Shown: piece after piece, positions 16,559 through 25,514 of the stretch
How the letters are laid out: every line of letters starts with the position of its first letter
How positions within the stretch are numbered: position 1 is the first letter of the stretch
Assembly (NCBI GenBank): GCA_020024635.1
Contig: JAHHTL010000011.1
Span: 1-55,868, forward strand
From: Ruminococcus sp.
GTDB lineage: Bacteria > Bacillota > Clostridia > Lachnospirales > Lachnospiraceae
Direction of reading: 5' to 3'
DNA: 55,868 nucleotides
The notes under the pieces: model-generated
Database searches by the model: none
The model's input: the letters and a program-made list of their open reading frames with translations, nothing else
What the model was told of the DNA's origin: nothing
Position numbers and translations under genes: made by a program

Positions 16559-17698
16559 ATGAATAAAAAGGAAGTTTTAGAAATAAGAAAACAGTTTACA
16601 CCTGCAAATTGTGCCATAACTCGAATCTGTGGGTGCTATGTAGACCATGAAAAAGACAAAAAGATGGAAGCGAAGGAAGCATTTCTATCACTTCCAGAAG
16701 AAGAAACATTTAAGTACTTTGACATTTTCAAAAAAACCTTGTCAGGTACAATTGGAAAAAACATGCTGAACATGGAGTTCCCAATAGAAGCAGAGATGCC
16801 AGGAGGGACACAAGAATTTCTTATGAAATTAAAAAATAGTAAGCTAGAAGATGATATGCTTCTAGAAGAATTTTATGATAAAGTGATTGCACATTATCAG
16901 TATGAAGCCAACTATTATATCATCTTAATCCATGGCATGTATGATATTCCCGGAAAGTCATCTGACGGTATAGAAATGTTTGATGCATCAGAGGATGTTT
17001 ACGAATTTTTGTTGTGCAGTTTATGTCCTGTATCCTTAACAAAACCAGGATTAAGTTATAATGCTCAAGATAATCGAATGCAAGATCGGATTAGAGATTG
17101 GGTGGTGGATCAGCCGGAAAAAGGATTTCTTTTTCCAGCCTTTACAGATCGAAATAGTGATGTGCATGGGGTTCTTTACTATACGAAAAAAACCAAAGAT
17201 CTTCAGGAGGACTTTATCAGCAACGTCTTGGGGGCAAAACTTCCGATGTCGGCAGATTTTCAAAAAGAGACATTTCAGATGATCATTGAAGATACATTAG
17301 GAGAAGAATCGGATTACGATACAGTACGAAATATCCATGAAACGATTAATGAAATGATTGTTGCTCATAAAGAAGAACCAGAACCATTGGAATTAGACAA
17401 AACAGACGTAAAGAAAATATTTGAACAAAGTGGCGTTTCCAATGAAAAAATGGAAAGTTTTGACCAAAAATTTGAAGAAGCAGCAGGAGAAAAATCCACC
17501 CTTTTGGCAAGTAATATTACGGAAACAAGAAAATTACAAATTAAAACGCCTGATATTGAAATTAAAGTAAATCCAGAAAGAATGGATCTGGTAGAAGCAC
17601 AGATGGTCAATGGAAGAAAATGCCTTGTAATTGCAGTGGATGAGTATGTAGAAGTAAATGGAGTGAATGTACATACATTGTCTTTTCGGGAAGAATAA
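16559..17698 (+). CDS. DUF4317 family protein
   Basis: A 379-aa soluble protein resembling the uncharacterised DUF4317 family, which I associate mainly with Clostridia. The N-terminus (MNKKEVLEIRKQFTPANCAI, then CGCYVD) is typical. The middle contains the repeated aromatic and acidic pattern EEETFKYFDIFKKTLSG, and the C-terminal 90 residues are rich in Glu and Lys. No catalytic motif or membrane segment can be picked out. It follows the ABC-F gene by 21 nt, so it is probably co-transcribed; its Shine-Dalgarno is weak (AAGCGAG). Function unknown. Confidence 0.75.
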   Translation: MNKKEVLEIRKQFTPANCAITRICGCYVDHEKDKKMEAKEAFLSLPEEETFKYFDIFKKTLSGTIGKNMLNMEFPIEAEMPGGTQEFLMKLKNSKLEDDMLLEEFYDKVIAHYQYEANYYIILIHGMYDIPGKSSDGIEMFDASEDVYEFLLCSLCPVSLTKPGLSYNAQDNRMQDRIRDWVVDQPEKGFLFPAFTDRNSDVHGVLYYTKKTKDLQEDFISNVLGAKLPMSADFQKETFQMIIEDTLGEESDYDTVRNIHETINEMIVAHKEEPEPLELDKTDVKKIFEQSGVSNEKMESFDQKFEEAAGEKSTLLASNITETRKLQIKTPDIEIKVNPERMDLVEAQMVNGRKCLVIAVDEYVEVNGVNVHTLSFREE

Positions 17699-17739
17699 AA
17701 GCAGATTTACATAACATTTTTCATATGGTAAAATAAAAG

Positions 17740-17768
17740 TTAAGATTTTTAACGGAAGATACTATAAT
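17740..17768 (+). promoter_or_regulatory. Promoter of the moaCA-prmA row
   Basis: TTAAGA (17740-17745), a 17-nt spacer and consensus TATAAT (17763-17768), 18 nt before the moaC ATG, implying a very short leader. Confidence 0.55.
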
Positions 17769-17786
17769 ATGAGAAGGGAGATCCAT

Positions 17787-18272
17787 ATGGGACTGAGTCA
17801 TTTTGATGAAAATGGGACTGCACTTATGGTGGATGTGACGGAGAAAAATGATACGGTTCGTGAAGCCACTGCAACAGGTAAAATAATTGTAAATCAGGAA
17901 GTGTACGAAGCAATCTGTGATCGAAAAGTAGAGAAAGGAGATGTGCTTGCAGTTGCAACAACGGCAGGAATCATGGGAGCTAAGCGGACCTTTGAATGGA
18001 TTCCAATGTGCCATATTTTACCTATATCTAATTGCAAAGTTACCTTTGAAATGCTTCCACAAGAATATGCGGTTCAATGTTTTTGTACTGTAAAAGTGAC
18101 TGGAAAAACAGGAGTAGAAATGGAAGCACTTACAGGAGTAAGCACAGCTCTTTTAACGGTGTATGATATGTGCAAGGCACTGGACAAGTCTATGGAAATC
18201 AAAGAGATTTATCTTTGCAAAAAGACAGGAGGAAAGAGTGGGAGCTATTTCCATGAGGCAAAAGGAAAGTAG
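17787..18272 (+). CDS. moaC: Cyclic pyranopterin monophosphate synthase MoaC
   Basis: A 161-aa enzyme of molybdenum cofactor synthesis that converts the MoaA product 3',8-cyclo-GTP to cyclic pyranopterin monophosphate. Family motifs are clear: MVDVTEKNDTVREA near the N-terminus, AKRTFEWIPMCHILP in the middle, and MEALTGVSTALLTVYDMCKALDK near the end. An in-frame ATG at 17769 is possible, but the ATG at 17787 has GAAGGGAGA upstream and fits the usual N-terminus. It forms a pair with moaA 42 nt downstream. Together they would feed the molybdenum hydroxylase seen at the start of the window; genes for the later steps (moaD/E, moeA) are not here. Confidence 0.93.
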   Translation: MGLSHFDENGTALMVDVTEKNDTVREATATGKIIVNQEVYEAICDRKVEKGDVLAVATTAGIMGAKRTFEWIPMCHILPISNCKVTFEMLPQEYAVQCFCTVKVTGKTGVEMEALTGVSTALLTVYDMCKALDKSMEIKEIYLCKKTGGKSGSYFHEAKGK

Positions 18273-18314
18273 AGATAAAAAGAGAGGAATTAGTTCAAGG
18301 AGTAGTTAAGCAAA

Positions 18315-19313
18315 GTGTTAGATCAATATGGACGAACAATTGAATATCTTCGCGTATCGGTTACAGACAAGTGTAATTTAAGGTGCAGGTATTGTATGCC
18401 AAAAGATGAGGGGAATCTGTTATCCCACGGTCAGATTTTAAGCTACGATGAGATAGAAAGAGTGGTGCGGTTATGTGCGAAGATGGGGATTTCCAAAGTG
18501 AAACTTACAGGAGGAGAACCACTGCTTCGAAAAGACCTATGTTCATTGCTTAGAAAACTAAAAGCGATAGAGGGAATCGATGATGTGACTTTAACGACAA
18601 ATGGCGTGCTTTTAGAAAGTCAGATTCCGGGACTGGTAGACGCAGGACTTACTGCTGTAAATATTAGTTTAGATACTTTAGACAAGGCTCAATACGAAGC
18701 GTTTACAAGAAGAAATCAGTTAGAAGATGCCTTAAAGGGGCTGAAGGCAGCCCTTTTGTATCCACAGCTTAAGGTGAAGATCAATTGCGTGGCGTTACTG
18801 GGGAAAAATGAGGAACAGTGGGAAAAGCTTGCGATGTTTGCGAAAGAAACACCAGTGGATGTAAGATTTATAGAAATGATGCCAATTGGAATTGGAAAAA
18901 GTGATCCCAATGGAAGTGAGAAAATTGTTTATGAACGCTTGGTACAAGCATTCGGAGAGGCGGAGAATCTCACGGGTACATTTGGAAATGGACCAGCTGT
19001 TTACAAGCAATTTCCTGGATTTAAGGGGAAAATCGGGTTTATTAGCGCCATATCACACCAATTTTGTGAGGAATGTAACAGAGTAAGATTGACGGCAGAT
19101 GGATTTTTAAAACCATGTCTTCAATATTCCATTGGCACAGATTTAAAAGAACTTTTAAGAAGTGGGACATCAGATCAGGAGATTTTAGAGGCAATCAAAG
19201 AAACGATATATCAAAAACCGCGGAGTCATCAATTTAAAAATAGTGAGAATGAAGGATGTATGTGCGATGCAATGCAAGAAGAACATCGCAAAATGTTTAG
19301 TATCGGCGGTTAA
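18315..19313 (+). CDS. moaA: GTP 3',8-cyclase MoaA
   Basis: A 332-aa radical SAM enzyme catalysing the first step of molybdopterin synthesis from GTP. N-terminal SAM cluster motif CNLRCRYC at residues 20-27, the KLTGGEPLLRKDL segment, the C-terminal second-cluster motif CEECNRVRLTADGFLKPC, and the C-terminal GG needed for activity (…FSIGG) are all intact. The start is GTG at 18315, preceded by AAGGAG at a rather long 12-nt spacing. It lies between moaC and prmA (20-nt gap), so cofactor and ribosome-modification genes share a transcript. Confidence 0.95.
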   Translation: MLDQYGRTIEYLRVSVTDKCNLRCRYCMPKDEGNLLSHGQILSYDEIERVVRLCAKMGISKVKLTGGEPLLRKDLCSLLRKLKAIEGIDDVTLTTNGVLLESQIPGLVDAGLTAVNISLDTLDKAQYEAFTRRNQLEDALKGLKAALLYPQLKVKINCVALLGKNEEQWEKLAMFAKETPVDVRFIEMMPIGIGKSDPNGSEKIVYERLVQAFGEAENLTGTFGNGPAVYKQFPGFKGKIGFISAISHQFCEECNRVRLTADGFLKPCLQYSIGTDLKELLRSGTSDQEILEAIKETIYQKPRSHQFKNSENEGCMCDAMQEEHRKMFSIGG

Positions 19314-19333
19314 TTTTAGGAGGAATTAGAAGG

Positions 19334-20287
19334 ATGAAATGGCAAAAATTCAGATTAAAAACGTTAACCAAAGCAGAAGATATTGTCAGCAGCATGCTGA
19401 TGGATCTTGGAGTAGAAGGAGTGGAAATAGAAGATAAAATACCTCTGACGCAGGCAGATAAAGAGCAGATGTTTGTGGACATTCTTCCAGTAACAGAACC
19501 AGATGACGGGGTTGCGTATTTAAGTTTTTATATGGAAGAAGGGGTACAGACAGAAGAGATCCTTACGAATATCCGTGCAGAACTAAAAGAGATGTCTGCT
19601 TATATGGAGTTAGGAGAATGTTCGATTGAAGAATCCGAAACAGAAGATCTTGACTGGGTTAACAACTGGAAACAGTATTTCCATCAGTTTTGCGTGGATG
19701 ATATCTTAATTATTCCTTCCTGGGAAGACGTAAAGCCAGAAGATGAAGATAAAATGATTATTCATATAGACCCAGGCACTGCTTTTGGGACAGGAATGCA
19801 CGAAACAACACAACTTTGTATTCGGCAGCTAAAGAAGCATGTAAAAAAAGGAGATCGAATTCTTGATGTTGGATGTGGAAGCGGAATATTAGGGATGCTT
19901 GCATTAAAATTTGGAGCTGGGTATTGTGTTGGTACAGACTTGGATCCTTGTGCCATCGAAGCTACCCATGAAAATATGGAAGTAAATGGAATTCGACCAG
20001 ATCAATATGAAGTGATGATTGGAAACATTATTGATGATACATCTGTGCAAGATACAGTTGGTTATGAAACGTATGATATTGTAGCAGCGAATATTTTGGC
20101 AGAAGTGCTTACGGGATTGACCCCAGTCATTGTAAATCAATTAAAAAAAGGTGGAATCTACATTACAAGTGGGATTATTGATGACAAAGAACAGACCGTT
20201 GTAGAGGCAGTCAAGAAAGCGGGATTAGAAGTGTTGGAAGTTACATACCAAGGAGAATGGGTTTCAGTAACTGCCAGAAAGAATTAA
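19334..20287 (+). CDS. prmA: Ribosomal protein L11 methyltransferase PrmA
   Basis: A 317-aa SAM-dependent methyltransferase that methylates L11. The N-terminal substrate-recognition domain (start MKWQKFRLKTL) is followed by DPGTAFGTGMHETT, the SAM motif LDVGCGSGILGMLALKFGA near residue 180 and the NILAEVLTGL motif in place of the NPPY of other classes. Length is normal. RBS AGGAGG precedes the ATG. It is followed 10 nt later by rsmE, a common pairing in Firmicutes. Confidence 0.93.
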   Translation: MKWQKFRLKTLTKAEDIVSSMLMDLGVEGVEIEDKIPLTQADKEQMFVDILPVTEPDDGVAYLSFYMEEGVQTEEILTNIRAELKEMSAYMELGECSIEESETEDLDWVNNWKQYFHQFCVDDILIIPSWEDVKPEDEDKMIIHIDPGTAFGTGMHETTQLCIRQLKKHVKKGDRILDVGCGSGILGMLALKFGAGYCVGTDLDPCAIEATHENMEVNGIRPDQYEVMIGNIIDDTSVQDTVGYETYDIVAANILAEVLTGLTPVIVNQLKKGGIYITSGIIDDKEQTVVEAVKKAGLEVLEVTYQGEWVSVTARKN

Positions 20288-20297
20288 GGAGACAAGT

Positions 20298-21035
20298 ATG
20301 CATCATTTTTTTACAGATCCTCAAAATATTTACGAACAGAAGATCGTGATCAAAGGGAGCGATGTTAATCATATGAAAAATGTTCTTCGAATCAAGCCGG
20401 GAGAACATGTGCAAATTTGTGATGGGAATGGAATGGAATACCAGTGTAGTGTAGAGCATTATGAAGCGGATGAAGCAATTCTAAACATTTTAAATTGTTT
20501 CCAAAGCAACTCAGAACTTTCTTCAGAAATTTATTTGTTTCAAGGATTGCCTAAAGGTGACAAGATGGAACTGATTATACAAAAAGCGGCAGAATTGGGA
20601 GTTTATAAAGTGATTCCGGTTGCAACTAAGAGAGCAGTTGTAAAATTAGATCAAAAAAAAGCGGTTAAGAAAGTAGAGCGATGGAACGCCATTTCGGAAA
20701 GTGCGGCGAAACAGTCTGGACGAAGTATCATACCAGTAGTAGAACATGTCATGAACTTTTCAGAAGCACTTCAGTATGCAAAGGAGATGGATCTAATCTT
20801 GTTTCCATATGAGTTGGCCAAAGGAATGCATGAAACAAAAGAAATCATCAGTACCATTCAGCCAAATCAAAAGATAGGAGTATTTATTGGTCCGGAAGGT
20901 GGTTTCGAGGAAGAAGAAGTTGTGCAAGCAGAGAAAATGGGTGCCTATCCAATCACACTGGGAAAACGAATTTTACGCACAGAGACTGCAGGGCTTACGG
21001 TCCTAGCGATACTGATGTATCAACTGGAAAACTAA
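20298..21035 (+). CDS. rsmE: 16S rRNA m3U1498 methyltransferase RsmE
   Basis: A 245-aa SPOUT-class methyltransferase for U1498 of 16S rRNA. An N-terminal PUA-like domain (GSDVNHMKNVLRIKPGEHV) precedes the knotted domain with QKAAELGV, FIGPEGGFEEEEV and LGKRILRTETAGL, the SAM-binding trefoil motifs. AAGGAGAC lies just before the ATG, and the gap to prmA is 10 nt. The next gene (desulfurase) starts 35 nt on with its own RBS. Confidence 0.93.
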   Translation: MHHFFTDPQNIYEQKIVIKGSDVNHMKNVLRIKPGEHVQICDGNGMEYQCSVEHYEADEAILNILNCFQSNSELSSEIYLFQGLPKGDKMELIIQKAAELGVYKVIPVATKRAVVKLDQKKAVKKVERWNAISESAAKQSGRSIIPVVEHVMNFSEALQYAKEMDLILFPYELAKGMHETKEIISTIQPNQKIGVFIGPEGGFEEEEVVQAEKMGAYPITLGKRILRTETAGLTVLAILMYQLEN

Positions 21036-21070
21036 AAAGTATTTAGAAATAAAATAAGAGGTAGGATCCA

Positions 21071-22225
21071 ATGGAAATTTATTTAGATAATTCAGCAACA
21101 ACAAGATGTTTTAAAGAAGTAGGAGAACTTGTATATAAGATTATGTGCGAGGATTTTGGAAATCCTTCTTCCTTACATCTAAAAGGGGTTGAAGCAGAAC
21201 GTTACATTCGGGAAGCGAAGGAAACTTTGGCAAAGATTTTAAAGGTGCAGGAAAAAGAAATTCTATTTACTTCTGGAGGAACAGAAAGTGATAATCTGGC
21301 GCTGATTGGTTGTGCAAGAGCAAATAAAAGAAGGGGAAATCATCTAATTACTACGGCGGTAGAACATGCGGCTGTCTTAAATACAATGAAGTATTTGGAA
21401 GAAGAAGGGTTTGAAGTAACGTATCTTCCGGTTGATCAAACGGGAAGGATAAGTTTACAAGATTTAAAAAATGCCTTGCGTCCAGAGACAATTTTAGTGT
21501 CTATTATGTATGTAAATAATGAAATAGGGGCTGTTCAGCCAGTGACGGAAGCATCTAAAATTGTGAAGGAGTATAATTCATCGATTCTTTTACATGTAGA
21601 TGCAGTACAAGGATTTGGAAAATATCACATTTATCCAAAACGTCAAGGAATTGATCTTATGTCTGTAAGTGGGCATAAATTGCATGGACCAAAGGGAACC
21701 GGGTTTCTCTATGTCAATGAAAAAGTGAAGATAAAACCAATCATATTTGGAGGCGGACAGCAAAGAGACCTAAGATCTGGGACAGAAAATGTTCCGGGAA
21801 GTGCTGGGCTTGCGTTGGCAGCAAAGATGACATACCAGCATTTGGATGAAAAAATTGCAACGATGCGTGAATTGAAAGCCTATTTTATAGAGGGACTTTT
21901 CAAACTGGATGGAGTTGTTATACATGGAAATACAGACGAAAGTAGTGCACCACATATTATTAGTGCAGGATTTTTGGGAGTAAGAAGTGAAGTGCTATTG
22001 CATACACTGGAGGAAAAAAAGATTTATGTATCCGCAGGTTCAGCATGTTCTTCCAACCATCCATCTGTAAGCGGTACATTAAACGAAATAGGTACAGCGC
22101 CGGAATACTTAAAATCAACGGTTCGCTTTAGTATGTCAGAATTTACCACGAAGGAAGAAATTGACTATACGTTAGAGACGTTATATAATTGTATTCCTAT
22201 ACTGAGAAAATTTACCAGACATTAA
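21071..22225 (+). CDS. Cysteine desulfurase, NifS/IscS family
   Basis: A 384-aa PLP enzyme that takes sulfur from cysteine as a persulfide. Signs: N-terminal IYLDNSATTRCF, TSGGTESDNLAL, the PLP lysine in SVSGHKLHGPKG, RSGTENVPG, and the catalytic Cys in SAGSACSSNHPSVSG. It is immediately upstream of thiI (33 nt), a frequent arrangement in Firmicutes in which the desulfurase is dedicated to 4-thiouridine formation. That role is therefore favoured over general Fe-S assembly, since no IscU or SufU gene is adjacent. Confidence 0.92.
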   Translation: MEIYLDNSATTRCFKEVGELVYKIMCEDFGNPSSLHLKGVEAERYIREAKETLAKILKVQEKEILFTSGGTESDNLALIGCARANKRRGNHLITTAVEHAAVLNTMKYLEEEGFEVTYLPVDQTGRISLQDLKNALRPETILVSIMYVNNEIGAVQPVTEASKIVKEYNSSILLHVDAVQGFGKYHIYPKRQGIDLMSVSGHKLHGPKGTGFLYVNEKVKIKPIIFGGGQQRDLRSGTENVPGSAGLALAAKMTYQHLDEKIATMRELKAYFIEGLFKLDGVVIHGNTDESSAPHIISAGFLGVRSEVLLHTLEEKKIYVSAGSACSSNHPSVSGTLNEIGTAPEYLKSTVRFSMSEFTTKEEIDYTLETLYNCIPILRKFTRH

Positions 22226-22257
22226 TTAATACAAATATAAAACGAAGGAGAAGAACT

Positions 22258-23439
22258 ATGGAATTCCATTCATTTTTAATAAAATATGGAGAAATTGGAT
22301 TAAAAGGAAAAAATCGGTACTTATTTGAAGATGCACTTGTGCGTCAGATTCGTTACGCTTTGAAAGATGTGGACGGTGAGTTTGATGTTCACAAAGCATC
22401 TGGAAGAGTTTATGTAGATTGTGATTCCAGCTATGATTACGAAGAAACAGTAGAAAGTCTTCAAAGAGTGTTTGGAATCGTGGGAATATGCCCAGTTGTA
22501 AGAGTGGAAGATGAAGGATTTGAGAAACTTTGCGAAAAAGTTGTAGCATACATGAAAGAAATGTATCCAGAAGGAAACAAAACTTTTAAGGTGGAAGCTA
22601 GACGAAGTAAGAAGAGCTATCCGCTGAACTCAATGGAATTAAACTGTGAATTAGGTGGGGTAATTTTGGATGCGCTTCCGAATATGAAGGTAGATGTCCA
22701 TCACCCAGAAGTGAAGCTCAATGTAGAGATTAGAGAAGAGGTTTATCTATATTCTGAAATTATTCCGGGACCGGGTGGAATGCCAGTTGGTACCAATGGA
22801 AAAGCAGAGCTTTTATTGTCAGGTGGAATCGATAGTCCGGTTGCCGGATATATGATTGCAAAGCGTGGAGTTACATTACATGCGACATATTTCCACGCAC
22901 CACCATATACAAGTGAACGTGCGAAGCAAAAGGTGGTAGATCTTGCAAAAATTGTTTCAAAATATACAGGACCAATTCAGCTTCATATTGTAAATTTCAC
23001 AGATATTCAGCTGTATATTTACGAAAAATGCCCACATGAAGAACTTACAATTATAATGCGACGCTATATGATGAAGATTGCAGAACATTTTGCAAAGGAA
23101 CAAGGATGTCTTGGTCTTATTACAGGGGAAAGTATTGGTCAGGTTGCCAGTCAGACCATGCAGAGTTTGGCGGCGACAAATGCGGTGTGTACGCTTCCTG
23201 TATACCGTCCGCTAATTGGTCTAGATAAGAGAGAAATTGTTGAGATTTCTGAGAAGATTGGAACCTACGAAACATCGATCCTTCCGTTTGAAGATTGCTG
23301 TACGATTTTTGTGGCAAAACATCCAGTGACAAAACCAAATCTGGAAAGAATCGAACGATCAGAAAGAAATCTAGAAGAAAAGATTGATGAACTGATGAAG
23401 ACGGCAATTGAGACAGCAGAAGTAGTAAAAGTGAAATAA
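22258..23439 (+). CDS. thiI: tRNA 4-thiouridine synthase ThiI
   Basis: A 393-aa enzyme that adenylates and thiolates U8 of tRNA. It has the N-terminal ferredoxin-like/THUMP region (SFLIKYGEIGLKGKNRYLFE), the PP-loop LLLSGGIDSPVAGYM about residue 185, and GESIGQVASQT. The C-terminal rhodanese domain of E. coli ThiI is absent, as usual in Gram-positives, so sulfur must come through a partner, probably the desulfurase encoded just before. The ATG at 22258 has AAGGAGAAG and was chosen over an overlapping in-frame start at 22189. A clear terminator follows the stop directly. Confidence 0.93.
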   Translation: MEFHSFLIKYGEIGLKGKNRYLFEDALVRQIRYALKDVDGEFDVHKASGRVYVDCDSSYDYEETVESLQRVFGIVGICPVVRVEDEGFEKLCEKVVAYMKEMYPEGNKTFKVEARRSKKSYPLNSMELNCELGGVILDALPNMKVDVHHPEVKLNVEIREEVYLYSEIIPGPGGMPVGTNGKAELLLSGGIDSPVAGYMIAKRGVTLHATYFHAPPYTSERAKQKVVDLAKIVSKYTGPIQLHIVNFTDIQLYIYEKCPHEELTIIMRRYMMKIAEHFAKEQGCLGLITGESIGQVASQTMQSLAATNAVCTLPVYRPLIGLDKREIVEISEKIGTYETSILPFEDCCTIFVAKHPVTKPNLERIERSERNLEEKIDELMKTAIETAEVVKVK

Positions 23440-23469
23440 AAAAAGCTGTCTCGAAAGAGACAGCTTTTT
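23440..23469 (+). terminator. Terminator of the prmA-thiI row
   Basis: 13-bp stem (AAAAAGCTGTCTC, GAAA loop, GAGACAGCTTTTT) starting at the base after the thiI stop. The symmetrical A/T ends could also stop the HPr-like gene from the other side. Confidence 0.9.
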
Positions 23470-23477
23470 CATACATA

Positions 23478-23711
23478 TTATTTAATAATGTATGCATCAA
23501 GAGAAGCGAGAATCGCATCTACATTTCCTCCAGCATGAATGTTAAGTTCGATAGGTTTTGAAAGATCAAGACTGAAGATACCCATGATAGATTTGGCGTC
23601 AATTACATATCTGCCAGATACTAAATCAAAATCATTATCATACTTTGTTATTTCATTTACGAATGACTTAACTTTATCGATGGAATTTAAAGAAATCTGA
23701 ACTGTTTTCAA
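23478..23711 (-). CDS. HPr-like protein lacking the phosphorylatable histidine
   Basis: A 77-aa protein with the fold signature of the PTS phosphocarrier HPr: a VIDAKSIMGIFSLDLSKPIEL stretch (given here in part) equals the family's KSIMGVMSL helix carrying the regulatory Ser46. The active-site loop that normally reads H-A-R-P is replaced by LNSIDKVKSF, so there is no His15 and no Arg17. It cannot therefore be an ordinary PTS phosphocarrier; a regulatory role through the Ser46 site is conceivable. The start is TTG at 23711, set by GGAGGT 7 nt upstream; a TTG further upstream would overlap that site. Monocistronic, between the thiI terminator and the divergent mtaB. Confidence 0.8.
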   Translation of the reverse strand: MKTVQISLNSIDKVKSFVNEITKYDNDFDLVSGRYVIDAKSIMGIFSLDLSKPIELNIHAGGNVDAILASLDAYIIK

Positions 23712-23828
23712 TGGTAATACCTCCTTCAATAATAGACTGTATGTATAGGGAATGTAACCCTATTTCCATTCTAGTTGAAGAAAGAATAAAAGTCAAGAAT
23801 CAAAAACTAAAATACAGGAGAATATTTT

Positions 23829-25142
23829 ATGAAAAAAGCAGCATTACACAACTTAGGATGTAAGGTAAATGCGTATGAAACGGAAGCTATGCAGGAACTG
23901 CTAGAAAATGCCGGTTACGAGATTGTACCTTTTAAAGAAAAAGCGGATATCTATATTATCAATACATGTACGGTTACGAATATGGCGGATCGAAAATCTA
24001 GACAAATGCTTCATAAAGCAAGAAAAATGAATCCAGACGCTGTAATCGTTGCAGCAGGCTGTTATGTTCAGGCATTGGAAGATTCCAAAGAAATCGATTC
24101 CAGCGTTGACATCATCATAGGAAATAATAAAAAACAAGAATTAATAGAGATATTAAACGAGTATGAAAAACAAAAAAACGGTGGGGAGTCCCAATTGCTC
24201 AGTGAGATGGTTGATATTAATCATACCAAAGAATATGAAACGCTACAGTTATCTACCACAGCAGAACATACAAGGGCGTACATCAAAGTACAAGATGGTT
24301 GCAATCAGTTTTGCTCCTATTGTATCATCCCCTATGCAAGGGGAAGAGTGAGAAGCCGAAGGAAACAAGATGTGGTTGAGGAAGTAAAACGTCTGGCGCT
24401 TAATGGATATAAAGAAATTGTGTTAACTGGGATTCATTTAAGTTCTTATGGAGTTGATTTAGAAGAAGGGGACAATTTACTTTCATTGATTCAAGCGGTG
24501 CATAAGGTGGAAGGGATAGAAAGAATTCGTTTAGGGTCTTTGGAACCAAGAATAATCACAGAGGAATTTACAAAAGAGATTTCTACGATGAAAAAAATAT
24601 GTCCCCATTTTCACCTATCACTACAAAGCGGTTGTGATGAAACATTAAAAAGGATGAATCGACGATACACAAGTGAGGAATACTATGAAAAATGTATTCT
24701 TTTGAGGAAATATTTTGAAAATCCGGCATTGACTACAGATGTGATCGTAGGATTTCCAGGAGAGACAGAAGAAGAATTTCAAAAATCCAAGGAGTTTGTA
24801 GAAAAAGTAGGCTTTTATGAGACACATGTATTTAAATACTCCAAGCGACATGGAACAAAAGCGGCAGTGATGCCAAATCAGGTAAAAGAAGAAATTAAGA
24901 CAAAAAGAAGCGAGGAACTTTTAAAACTGCATGACAAACAAAAAAGGAAATATGAACAATCATTGGTTGGAAAGGAAGTAGAAGTACTCATAGAAGAAAC
25001 GGTAGAAAAGAATGGAACTCGCATTCAAACGGGACATACAAAAGAGTATATCAAGGTAGGCACCCAAAATGAAAAGAATCTTCAGAATCAGATTGTAACG
25101 GGGAAAATCGGAGACGATTCAGAATTTTTCATTGAAATCTGA
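23829..25142 (+). CDS. mtaB: tRNA t6A37 methylthiotransferase MtaB
   Basis: A 437-aa radical SAM methylthiotransferase that turns t6A37 into ms2t6A37 in tRNAs reading ANN codons. The order is UPF0004 domain (LGCKVNAYETEAM, CTVTNMADRKSRQ, AAGCYVQA, three cluster cysteines), radical SAM CNQFCSYCIIPYARG, and a C-terminal TRAM-like part. The NLGCKVN start separates it from MiaB and RimO. Length is normal. ACAGGAGAA precedes the ATG. It is divergent from the HPr-like gene and ahead of ireB by about 100 nt, in which I see only a short ATGTAT/ATACAT repeat. Confidence 0.92.
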   Translation: MKKAALHNLGCKVNAYETEAMQELLENAGYEIVPFKEKADIYIINTCTVTNMADRKSRQMLHKARKMNPDAVIVAAGCYVQALEDSKEIDSSVDIIIGNNKKQELIEILNEYEKQKNGGESQLLSEMVDINHTKEYETLQLSTTAEHTRAYIKVQDGCNQFCSYCIIPYARGRVRSRRKQDVVEEVKRLALNGYKEIVLTGIHLSSYGVDLEEGDNLLSLIQAVHKVEGIERIRLGSLEPRIITEEFTKEISTMKKICPHFHLSLQSGCDETLKRMNRRYTSEEYYEKCILLRKYFENPALTTDVIVGFPGETEEEFQKSKEFVEKVGFYETHVFKYSKRHGTKAAVMPNQVKEEIKTKRSEELLKLHDKQKRKYEQSLVGKEVEVLIEETVEKNGTRIQTGHTKEYIKVGTQNEKNLQNQIVTGKIGDDSEFFIEI

Positions 25143-25245
25143 GTGGGTTTATATTAAGATTATAGGTAGGATAGTTTGCATGTATGGAGAAATACATTCT
25201 ACAGACAGCATGAAATAATGAAAATACAAAGATGGAGGAAATAGA

Positions 25246-25509
25246 ATGAGTGATTTAAGTAACACCCAGTTTTTTCAGGTGGAACCAGGACCACAGATTT
25301 CTGCAAGAGATATTCTGGAGATCATTTACAAAGCATTAAAAGAAAAAGGGTATAATCCGGTGAATCAGATTGTAGGATATATTATGTCAGGAGACCCGAC
25401 CTATATTACAAGTTATAATGGAGCAAGAAGCCTTGTGATGAAAGTAGAAAGAGATGAGCTGGTAGAAGAACTTTTAAAATCGTATATCATGTTCAACTCA
25501 TGGGAATGA
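25246..25509 (+). CDS. ireB: IreB family regulatory phosphoprotein
   Basis: An 87-aa protein of the IreB/UPF0297 (YrzL) family. In Enterococcus IreB is a substrate of the PASTA kinase IreK and restrains cephalosporin resistance. The sequence is close to the family throughout: N-terminal threonine-containing segment (DLSNTQFF), then ISARDILEIIYKALKEKGYNP and GDPTYITSYNGARS. AGATGGAGG precedes the ATG. It overlaps or abuts ruvX, and with DUF1292 makes the standard Firmicutes trio. Confidence 0.93.
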   Translation: MSDLSNTQFFQVEPGPQISARDILEIIYKALKEKGYNPVNQIVGYIMSGDPTYITSYNGARSLVMKVERDELVEELLKSYIMFNSWE

Positions 25510-25514
25510 TTCAT

